A program made the translations under genes and the position numbers. The notes below the pieces were generated by a model. That model saw only the letters and a program-made list of their open reading frames with translations. It was not told where the DNA came from and searched no databases. Source: Yersinia similis (GTDB lineage: Bacteria; Pseudomonadota; Gammaproteobacteria; Enterobacterales; Enterobacteriaceae). Taken from it: DNA of 42,465 bases. Shown here one piece after another: positions 1 to 6,422 of this stretch (the first letter of the stretch is position 1; every line of letters begins with the position of its first letter). The stretch is taken from the NCBI RefSeq assembly GCF_001053095.1, contig NZ_CGBP01000037.1, positions 1 through 42,465 of the forward strand, read 5' to 3'.

Positions 1-942
1 AACAACCCGGTCACCGGTCAAACGGTCGCCTTTACCAGCACCCTCGGAACGCTGGACAATGTGACTGAGCAGGCCAGTGGCCTCTATACCGCGATCCTGA
101 CGGCCGGGACCCTAACTGGAACGGCTTCTCTGAGCGTCAATGTAGACGGTAATAATCTGGGCACCACACCAGCAACGATTAATGTCATTCCTGCTCCTGT
201 TGATCTAACGGTATTAACTGATAACGCAAGGAAAAACATTGGTCAGGCTATTAGCTTAACGGTGATCGCTAAATACAAAAGTACTGATGTTGTAGCACCA
301 AATGTAAAAATGACTTTTGAGCAAGTTGCAGTCGTCAATCGTCAAAATAGTCCTGTCAGCAGTAGTGGTGTAGTACAGATCGCCGATGCTAATTATGACG
401 CCTTTACAGGAATGACAGATGCCAATGGCCAATTAACAGTATCAGTAACGGATCCTAATGGTATTGGTGTGCAAACAACCCTTAGGGCTAAAGCGGAAAG
501 CGGTGATATGGAAAATACTAATGTCACCTTCAATGTCATAACCAGCCCAGATAGTGCTCAGGCAAGTATGTGGGGTAATATGGCAGAAACGTTGACTGCT
601 TCAGGCGTTACGTTCAAACGCCCATACTTGGCAGCAGAGAAACCAGGCACAATAGGCACCAATGTTGAAAACAATGAGACTTGGGCCATGTTTAACCAAA
701 GTCAAGCTGTAGCCATGTGTACCGTGCCGAGTAGTTCTCAACTGGTAAGTCTGTATAATCTTTATCCTTTGAATCAGATACAGACTGTTGCAGGATGGCC
801 AACTATGCAAGTTTACCGTTCATCAACTTCAGCAGTAATAGGGCAGCATTTCTATGTATATATGAATACAGGGAACTATGCTTATAACTCTATCGGTAAT
901 GGAGATGTGGATGGAAACTACAATGTAAGCTGTTCTCTATAA
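1..942 (+). CDS. Invasin/intimin-like adhesin, C-terminal part (5' end outside window)
   Basis: The frame is open from the first base and ends at a TAA at 940-942, giving 313 residues of a longer protein. The first ~60 residues look like the end of a bacterial Ig-like (Big_1) repeat (NPVTGQTVAFTSTLGTLDN), and a second Ig-like unit follows to about residue 180. The last ~120 residues, with WGNMAETLTASGVTFKRP, an ETWAMFN stretch, GWPT and a closing NVSCSL, resemble the C-type-lectin-like terminal domain of invasin/intimin family proteins; two cysteines (in AMCTV and VSCSL) could form its disulfide. The family is exported by an N-terminal outer-membrane beta-barrel, which lies outside the window. 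The role would be host-cell or surface adhesion. A GTG at 61 can be read as a start but is internal, because the domain continues upstream. Ligand and full length cannot be told. Confidence 0.85.
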   Translation, partial: NNPVTGQTVAFTSTLGTLDNVTEQASGLYTAILTAGTLTGTASLSVNVDGNNLGTTPATINVIPAPVDLTVLTDNARKNIGQAISLTVIAKYKSTDVVAPNVKMTFEQVAVVNRQNSPVSSSGVVQIADANYDAFTGMTDANGQLTVSVTDPNGIGVQTTLRAKAESGDMENTNVTFNVITSPDSAQASMWGNMAETLTASGVTFKRPYLAAEKPGTIGTNVENNETWAMFNQSQAVAMCTVPSSSQLVSLYNLYPLNQIQTVAGWPTMQVYRSSTSAVIGQHFYVYMNTGNYAYNSIGNGDVDGNYNVSCSL

Positions 943-984
943 TGATAAAAATGGGTCGTCTATTATGCGCCGTAACTAGAGCAA

Positions 985-1383
985 TCTTTCAGAAAAAGAA
1001 AGAAGCCAGTGGGGCGCAGTTGGAAGATGGACGAGACCTATATCCAGGTTTAGCCTGACCTTTACGCAACGCGCGCATCACCTCTATACCCTTGATTGTG
1101 GCATAAGCGGTCTTTATGGATTTGAAGCCTAACATCGGATTAATTATCCGCTTCAGCTTACCGTGGTCGCATTCAATCACGTTGCTAAGATGATGCTCAA
1201 CACCAAGTGGACACTTGCCCTCACGCTTCAGCAGCGCCAGTGCTCTACCATATTTACAGGATCAGCGAACAGCCCAAAGGATTATCTCGCTTTGAAAATG
1301 TCGGCCATGGAAAGGGTTCATATGCTGCTCCTTCTGCAAAAAGAGAGCTCAGTTTATCACCACTGCCTATTTGCAACAGTGCC
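985..1383 (-). mobile_element. Degenerate IS6-family (IS26-like) insertion sequence remnant
   Basis: One terminal inverted repeat survives at 1370-1383 (minus strand GGCACTGTTGCAAA, the IS26-type end). Inside it, on the minus strand, is an IS6-type transposase start (MNPFHGRHFQSEIILWAVR, ATG at 1321), then a stop at 1262-1264 and an in-frame jump to the C-terminal part of the transposase. The opposite end, which should sit near 960-990, has no matching repeat, so the element is truncated there. The element is therefore dead: internally deleted, stop-containing and missing one end. It lies between the adhesin gene and the chitin-utilisation genes. Confidence 0.8.
989..1321 (-). pseudogene. IS6-family transposase, internally deleted
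   Basis: Reading on the minus strand from the ATG at 1321, 19 residues match the IS6 transposase N-terminus (GRHFQSEIILWAVR). A TGA at 1262-1264 follows. The same frame then continues with YGRALALLKREGKCP and NVIECDHGKLKRIINP, characteristic of the C-terminal half of the DDE catalytic domain, and ends after IEVMRALRKGQA with an aberrant tail of about 17 residues. An intact enzyme of this family is about 235-240 residues; here well over 100 residues, including the helix-turn-helix and most of the catalytic core, are missing between LWAVR and YGRALAL. The N-terminal and C-terminal parts are in the same frame, so the deletion kept phase. No function is expected. Confidence 0.8.
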
Positions 1384-1514
1384 ATCAATAGCAGGCCGCA
1401 CATGCGCATTTTTTTGGGACGGTTCACCGGATTAATCGGCGCTGCCGGGTGAGTCAGTAAGAGTAAGAGGGCCAGCAAGGCTGACCCTTTTATTAACCTT
1501 ATTGCCAAACTCAT
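1384..1514 (-). pseudogene. Short hydrophobic reading frame cut by the IS remnant
   Basis: An ATG at 1512-1514 opens a minus-strand frame that runs for about 44 codons (with a leucine-rich stretch, LLALLLLLTHPAAP, then NRPKKMRMCGLLLM) up to the exact IS end at 1383 and then reads into IS sequence. The part outside the IS could be the N-terminal piece of a small membrane or exported protein whose remainder was lost when the IS inserted or the flank was deleted. I do not recognise the family, and the frame may be chance. Confidence 0.25.
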
Positions 1515-1539
1515 TAGCTATGTTTATCAAAAACAGCGA

Positions 1540-2937
1540 TTACGGAATGAGCGTCCAAAGCGTGTGGTAGTCTTTACTCCCCGGTGCCCAGTCCGGGTCA
1601 TAGGCTGTATGGGAAGATATGCATACCCAATCTTTACTAAAATTACTGACTTTATCGCCAACGTTATAGGTTGCGCCAAGTTCCCAGGCAGGGTGAATAC
1701 TGCCATTACCACCACCATCACCACCACCATCAGATTTGGCATGGGTTGTAACAGAATGGACATTACTCGGTACGGATAAACGGCCTTGAGTATCCTGTGC
1801 TGCGACAAAATAACGGTAGGTGGTATCAGGTGACAATCCGGTCTCTTGGAACGTGTATTGTGGTACCAGAACTTCCGCAATTTTTTCCCCTTCCCGATAG
1901 ACCAGATAGCTTTTCAGCCCAGTCGAACTCGTCGAGGTTCCCCACATCAACTCCAGACTGTTCTCGGTTACGTTCATGCTATGTAAGCTTTTAGGGGCAG
2001 AAGGCGGTGCGTTGTCACTGTTCTCAGCCAGTGTTTCTACCAACAGAGGCGTGCTGAGAGAGGAGGCGATGCCCGTTGTATCGATCGTGCTTACCGTATA
2101 GATATATTTGGTACCGGCTTTCAGGTTTGAATCAATCCAGTTCAATGTAGTTGTTTGCGCCAGGAAGACGCCATCGCGATAAATCTGGTAATGAGCGACA
2201 TCAGAAACGGAGGCATTCCAGGCAAGTGATACTGAATTTTTGGTGATGCTAGTCGCACGTAGGTTTGCAGGTGGCAGAGGTTGATCACTACCACCTTCCC
2301 CCACGAAGTCCAGATCAATCACATGATAAAAAGCATTGCCGGTATCAGCGACGTCCCAGACCGCCAGCAAGACATGATAACCACTGCGCTGCGGCAGTAT
2401 TAGCTCATGTATTGTTGGGTCTATGGGCATTAATGCAAACCCTGCATTTACCGACCAGTGAGGTTTTTCATTCAGTTGAACCATATAAAACGGCTCTTTT
2501 TCAAACTGAGCTCGGCTAAGAGGAAGATTAGGATTCCAATCAGACCGTGTCATAAAATAGCTCCAGCGACGGGTTTTATGTTCCTTTCCATAACCCCATG
2601 ATATTTCTAATACATCCCCGGCTAGCACATCATGTTTTTGCCAGTGGGTACCGGGTTCATCCAAAAATTGCCCAGTTTCTTCGCCAGCACTGGCGATTTT
2701 GCCATCTAATGGAGGTAAATTATTAGGCTGATCATCAGGTGCAAAGGGGTCCGAAAGGCCCTCGGCTGTTTCAGGGAAAAATTTACCGGACTCGCGTTGG
2801 TTAAGGGCACCTTCATCAATTTCATGTGCTAGCCAGGCAAAATAGGCACGTGAAGCGGGAGAAAACACGTGGCCATGAAATGAAGAGATACCATTACTTT
2901 TGTTGCGGCTGATAATATTGGGCGTTCTGTATTTCAT
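1540..2937 (-). CDS. Chitin-active AA10 lytic polysaccharide monooxygenase with two FnIII domains and a CBM5/12
   Basis: The 465-residue product begins at an ATG 7 bases after AAGGA (another ATG at 2940 is adjacent). Residues 21-211 match Serratia CBP21-type AA10 enzymes: HGHVFSPASRAY at 21-32 supplies the first copper His (H21), H120 in GKEHKTRRWSYF is the expected second brace His, and VWDVADTGNAFY is the conserved C-terminal block. Two fibronectin type III domains follow (about 222-304 and 312-398), then a Gly/Asp linker (404-412) and a CBM5/12 chitin-binding module (415-465) with aromatic residues. The family cleaves crystalline chitin oxidatively. The 20 residues before H21 are polar and do not resemble a Sec signal peptide, which is odd because the enzyme needs H21 as the mature N-terminus. 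The gene lies 64 bp after the chitinase and is probably co-transcribed. An in-frame upstream extension to 3117 overlaps the chitinase gene and is unlikely to be used. Confidence 0.88.
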   Translation of the reverse strand: MKYRTPNIISRNKSNGISSFHGHVFSPASRAYFAWLAHEIDEGALNQRESGKFFPETAEGLSDPFAPDDQPNNLPPLDGKIASAGEETGQFLDEPGTHWQKHDVLAGDVLEISWGYGKEHKTRRWSYFMTRSDWNPNLPLSRAQFEKEPFYMVQLNEKPHWSVNAGFALMPIDPTIHELILPQRSGYHVLLAVWDVADTGNAFYHVIDLDFVGEGGSDQPLPPANLRATSITKNSVSLAWNASVSDVAHYQIYRDGVFLAQTTTLNWIDSNLKAGTKYIYTVSTIDTTGIASSLSTPLLVETLAENSDNAPPSAPKSLHSMNVTENSLELMWGTSTSSTGLKSYLVYREGEKIAEVLVPQYTFQETGLSPDTTYRYFVAAQDTQGRLSVPSNVHSVTTHAKSDGGGDGGGNGSIHPAWELGATYNVGDKVSNFSKDWVCISSHTAYDPDWAPGSKDYHTLWTLIP

Positions 2938-3001
2938 CATATATTCCTTAATAATATTAATTATTTCAGTGGAATTCTTTAGGGTACCGAACCCGCTAAA
3001 T

Positions 3002-4426
3002 TTAGCGCTGTACGGCGAGCTGCCATAATGTGGTGGCTTGATCCGGTGACCAGAATGGGTTTGAGGTGTGTTGCATGACGCAAATATAGTTTTCTGCGTT
3101 ATGCCGTACCGAATCATTATCGTTGTACCATTGGTCTTTCTCCCAGACTGAAAGACTGGTCGTTAACGTCGTTGCCGTTACCACCGTACTGAAATCAGAA
3201 ATTTGCCCTTTTGAGTCGGTAGCGCTCACTTTATAGATATATTGTTTATTGGGTTCTAGCCCGGTATCGGTAAAGGTGGTATTCGCCGAGGTCCCTACTT
3301 TATTGCCATCACGGAAAATGGAGTAATAGCTGATAGAATTGACATTAAGCGTATGCTGCCAAGATAATTCAAGGCTGTTCGCCGCCTTTGAGGTTTGAAT
3401 AAGGTTGTAGGGGGCCAATGGGAGATTATTATTACTGCTGCCATCATCATTATTAGCCAGAGAGGCGTAGCGTGTTTTAAACTCCCAATTATAACTTTTC
3501 CCTTGGACATCTTTACCGTTGTCCCAGTCGATTGACCAAGTCATCAGGCCCCGAATGGATAAACCTGCGGCATCCAGTCTGGCGAAGGCGTTATGCACAT
3601 CTTTTTTATCAATGACATAGCCATTATCTGCGGCGTCATTATTTGCCGGTAACCCCATAACAAGTTTATTTGCTGGGATCTTTATATAAGTACGGGTTCC
3701 TAACACCAGACTTTCAGTCAGAAAGTAAAGAAAGTCTTCTTTTCGGGTATCATCGTTTTGACGTAGGGTCATTGGTGGGGTAATTTCGTCAACCCAAACA
3801 CCAGCACCATTCTGATTATAATATTGTGGTGCAATAAAGTCATAATATCCCTCTAATGCTTCAATATAAGGAACGAATTCTCCCCCTATATTTAAATGAG
3901 GGAATTCAGGTGCCATACTAATAATAAAGTGTTGACCTAAATTAGCGTAATAGTCTTTTACTGTTTTTAATGCCCGAGGGATCACCGTCGAGTTTTCTTT
4001 ACTACTAATTGCAGTCTGTTCTAAATCGATATCTAAACCATCAAAACCATAGACATCAACTAATCGTTTAATCTCTGCGACAAAGGCCGCCTCGTCTTGG
4101 GATGTTAATGAGATCTCTGCATCAGCGCCCCCTAAGGAAATCAGTACTGAGCGGCCCTCACTATGCAGTTTATCCACTTGTGTGCGAAACTGCTCATCCG
4201 ATCCGATGTATGGTCTAAATGTTGGGATACCGCTTCCCTTCATAAAGGCGACGGCAATAACATTGAACTCTTTAGGAATATCGGCCAACGGTATATTGGT
4301 AGACTGCCCATATTTATAGCCATTTGCCGGATAGGATGTCCAATTATGCCAGAACCCCATGAATATTTTTTTATCTTTAATATCGACTCTTTGAACCGGT
4401 GATTTTTTTGAATTTTTTTTGGACAT
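3002..4426 (-). CDS. GH18 chitinase with FnIII and CBM5/12 modules
   Basis: The 474-residue protein hydrolyses beta-1,4 linkages in chitin by family inference. A GH18 barrel spans about residues 20-330: the SLGG strand is at 97-100, the catalytic DxxDxDxE motif reads DGLDIDLE at 129-136 with acid/base E136, and MAPE (171-174), QYYN (201-204) and MTWSIDWD (295-302) are the usual substrate-cleft strands. A fibronectin type III domain (about 338-422) and a CBM5/12 module (about 427-472, with Trp/Tyr residues) follow. The start at 4426 has a good ribosome site (GAGGAAAT). The N-terminus MSKKNSKKSPVQ is basic and hydrophilic with no signal peptide, as in some ChiC-type enzymes and in chitinases linked to Yersinia and Photorhabdus insecticidal toxin complexes. 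It is first in a likely two-gene operon with the LPMO. Confidence 0.92.
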   Translation of the reverse strand: MSKKNSKKSPVQRVDIKDKKIFMGFWHNWTSYPANGYKYGQSTNIPLADIPKEFNVIAVAFMKGSGIPTFRPYIGSDEQFRTQVDKLHSEGRSVLISLGGADAEISLTSQDEAAFVAEIKRLVDVYGFDGLDIDLEQTAISSKENSTVIPRALKTVKDYYANLGQHFIISMAPEFPHLNIGGEFVPYIEALEGYYDFIAPQYYNQNGAGVWVDEITPPMTLRQNDDTRKEDFLYFLTESLVLGTRTYIKIPANKLVMGLPANNDAADNGYVIDKKDVHNAFARLDAAGLSIRGLMTWSIDWDNGKDVQGKSYNWEFKTRYASLANNDDGSSNNNLPLAPYNLIQTSKAANSLELSWQHTLNVNSISYYSIFRDGNKVGTSANTTFTDTGLEPNKQYIYKVSATDSKGQISDFSTVVTATTLTTSLSVWEKDQWYNDNDSVRHNAENYICVMQHTSNPFWSPDQATTLWQLAVQR

Positions 4427-4523
4427 AATTATTTCCTCATTATCATCAGTAATGCGTTGAGTGTATGTCGTTTAATCCTTACCATGATGGCCCTCGCCAG
4501 TTTTTTAACGTAAACCTCAGAGC

Positions 4524-4542
4524 ATGAAAATACTATTTTCAT
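4524..4542. promoter_or_regulatory. 19-bp palindrome upstream of the chitinase gene
   Basis: The sequence ATGAAAATA-C-TATTTTCAT is a perfect inverted repeat around one central base, about 100 bp before the chitinase start codon. A further copy of the half-site TATTTTCAT lies at 4566-4574. The size, symmetry and extra half-site fit an operator for a dimeric regulator; AT-rich palindromes can also arise by chance. The regulator is unknown. Confidence 0.4.
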
Positions 4543-4797
4543 AAAATATATTTAGGTGAAATAAATATTTTCATAACTGATGTGACACAGTAATAAATAT
4601 GATTAATCGACAAGAATGATATTTGTCCTTAACGGGATAAAGTGCAATTTCATTTTTGGGGGTGCTGGATGTCAATAAACAACATCCATACTGACAAGGC
4701 CTGATTTCATATGGTTCTGTTGAATGAATAGAGAAGGTGATAAGTGACTTCCTTGTTCCATGTTTTGCGGACCAGGCCAGATAACAACGAAAGTGTG

Positions 4798-4821
4798 GAG
4801 ATGTAGAGATGTAGAGATGTA
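4798..4821. repeat. Short tandem repeat, GAGATGTA x 3 plus decayed copies
   Basis: Three perfect head-to-tail copies of GAGATGTA fill 4798-4821 and are followed by two degenerate versions up to about 4840 (AGAGGATGTA, AGGGGATA). It is a slippage-prone tract in the non-coding gap upstream of the chitinase gene, with no evident reading frame. Confidence 0.8.
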
Positions 4822-5335
4822 AGAGGATGTAAGGGGATAGAGGTGCAGCACAAGTCCCCTCTTAGATTCACTTTGCGGGCAGCATAAATATTGTTTAAAT
4901 CGGTTTTCGACCAATTTGTCTCTCGCTTACCGCCTTCCTGCACTCGAATTATTTAGGGCGTATAAACGGTATTATTAGATGTTATCGTGACAAAGTAAGA
5001 AAATTCCCACAAATAATTAGCACTATTCATATTTAATATGTAGGTCAAATCAGAGGGCGTAAATGTTATTTCTGATATTATGACTTTAACACTATTATAT
5101 TTGTAACCTCAGTGTAGCACTTATGGTTAATATTCTGGGTGTTTCTGTTGCCAAGATAATTCCTAATGGTCATATGGTCTGGTTTTTTGTGTTTTATCAG
5201 AATTAATGCGCATATGTAAAGTCTCTTTACGCTCTAAATGCCCACTTAATCATGCTTTACCAGCGGAAAGAATCGCGTATACTTCTTCACATGGTCGAGA
5301 GGGGCTGAATTAATAAGTCGCTAAGTAGGGAGTCA

Positions 5336-5575
5336 TTAATATCCCGAAATCTCTCCTTTAATAATGAGCGGTGTTAACTCATCACTTATTAACCGAATAT
5401 GGCAGCCTGTTTTATCGATTTGATTTTCCCATAAGGAATGGATGTCCTTATTATCGGTTGAAATGGCTGTAATGATAATTTCATCTTTTAATTTCATTAT
5501 AATAAGCAGCAAGACGATCCCGCAGATGAAATATTCAGCGCTAATGACGTCTTCTGTATTAATGAAAAAATCCAA
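5336..5575 (-). CDS. Doubtful small hypothetical protein
   Basis: A 79-residue frame with a hydrophobic segment (about residues 12-27, ending CGIVLLLIIMKLK) followed by a charged C-terminus. It begins at TTG, has no clear ribosome-binding site, and runs antisense into the pilin promoter area. Its amino-acid composition is more protein-like than most shadow frames, so it may be a small gene or a remnant, for example the start of a regulator. I recognise no family. The next stop lies only three codons upstream of the TTG, so a longer form in this frame is excluded. Confidence 0.22.
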   Translation of the reverse strand: MDFFINTEDVISAEYFICGIVLLLIIMKLKDEIIITAISTDNKDIHSLWENQIDKTGCHIRLISDELTPLIIKGEISGY

Positions 5576-5594
5576 ATTAAATTAAGGTTATATA

Positions 5595-6125
5595 ATGTCT
5601 AACTTCAAGAAAAGTGTATTAGTTGCTGCTGTATTGTCTCTTTCTGCCTTCGCTGCTAATGCTGCTGACCAAGGTAAGGGTAAAGTGACTTTTACCGGGT
5701 CTATCATTGAAGCACCTTGTTCAATTACTTCCGAAGCAGCTGATCAGGTTGTTGAACTGGGTCAGATTTCTACTGCATCACTGGCTAACATGGGCTCTTC
5801 TGAACCACGTAGCTTCAGCATTGGTCTGGAGAAATGTGATGTTGCTACCATGAAGAGTGTGTCCATCACCTTTGATGGTACACCAGATGGTGTGGATGCT
5901 GAGATGTTGAAACTGATTGGTTTGGCTGATGGTGCAGGCATTGTGATCACCGATGAAGCGGGTGCGACAATTAAACGTGGTACGGCTTCGGTGAGCAAGA
6001 CCCTGGATCAGGGCAGTAACAGCCTGAAATTCTCTGCTTACCTGAAAGGCACCAGTGCAGAGGAAGGTAGTGTGGTCCCCGGCGAATTCAGCAGCGTAGC
6101 TAACTTTACTCTCGCCTATAATTAA
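5595..6125 (+). CDS. Fimbrial major subunit (type 1-like pilin)
   Basis: The 176-residue protein starts with a clear Sec signal peptide (about residues 1-23, ending AFAANA before ADQGKGKVTF). The mature part is an incomplete-Ig pilin: VTFTGSIIEAPCSI carries the first cysteine and GLEKCD the second, the usual disulfide of FimA-type subunits, and the penultimate residue is a tyrosine (ANFTLAYN), the donor/beta-zipper end recognised by chaperones. It would be secreted to the periplasm, bound by the 8921-9640 chaperone and polymerised through the 6423-8903 usher by donor-strand exchange. It is the first gene of the operon, with a TAAGG-type ribosome site, and is followed by a strong hairpin that should keep pilin transcripts in excess over usher transcripts. 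Confidence 0.93.
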   Translation: MSNFKKSVLVAAVLSLSAFAANAADQGKGKVTFTGSIIEAPCSITSEAADQVVELGQISTASLANMGSSEPRSFSIGLEKCDVATMKSVSITFDGTPDGVDAEMLKLIGLADGAGIVITDEAGATIKRGTASVSKTLDQGSNSLKFSAYLKGTSAEEGSVVPGEFSSVANFTLAYN

Positions 6126-6151
6126 TCATAGGCTTTAAAACCTCAAATTTT

Positions 6152-6187
6152 AAAAAAGCATGTGGAGAAATGCCACATGCTTTTTTT
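6152..6187 (+). terminator. Rho-independent (attenuating) terminator after the pilin gene
   Basis: GCATGTGG (6158-6165) pairs with CCACATGC (6173-6180) around a 7-base loop, with seven T residues after it and six A residues before it. Its place between pilin and usher suggests partial termination that sets subunit stoichiometry. Confidence 0.85.
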
Positions 6188-6330
6188 ATGCTATAACAAA
6201 TAATCTTAAGGTTTATTAATCTTATATTTTTCATGAAGTTAATCTGATTCAATTTTTATGAATGGATATAGTCATATCTAAAATCACGGTAACGTCACTA
6301 TGTCGTAATTTTTATTTTTTGAAGCAGGGG

Positions 6331-6361
6331 AAATCATCACACATAACATGATGATTTTTAG
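6331..6361 (+). terminator. Weak AT-rich hairpin before the usher gene
   Basis: AAATCATCA (6331-6339) pairs with TGATGATTT (6349-6357) around a 9-base loop and runs into further T residues, about 60 bp before the usher start. It may be a second weak attenuator or an mRNA-stability stem; it could also be chance in AT-rich sequence. Confidence 0.35.
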
Positions 6362-6422
6362 CTATTCTTACAACATATCCATTTGCTGTTATTACGGGCA
6401 TATTTTTCTGGTGAGTAACTGA

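Larger units (their letters stand above)
4427..5594. other. AT-rich intergenic region between divergent chitinase and fimbrial genes
   Basis: This 1.17 kb stretch separates the minus-strand chitin genes from the plus-strand fimbrial operon and should hold both promoters. It contains the palindrome at 4524-4542, the short tandem repeat at 4798-4821 and one weak minus-strand reading frame (5336-5575). Other short frames, such as those at 4672-4943 on the minus strand, read through the tandem repeat and look non-coding. No RNA gene was recognised. Confidence 0.6.

Noticed and set aside
1163-1452. Plus-strand frames across the IS remnant
   Set aside because: They are antisense to recognisable transposase sequence and have no protein-like features.
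1709-1732. ACCACCACCATC direct repeat as a microsatellite of interest or CRISPR-like repeat
   Set aside because: It only encodes the Gly/Asp linker of the LPMO; there are no spacers or further units.
2938-3117. N-terminal extension of the LPMO frame
   Set aside because: It overlaps the chitinase gene, and a good ribosome site lies directly before the ATG pair at 2935-2940.
4672-4943. Minus-strand frames of about 80 codons in the chitinase/fimbria gap
   Set aside because: They read through the GAGATGTA tandem repeat in two frames and have repetitive, unprotein-like composition without ribosome sites.
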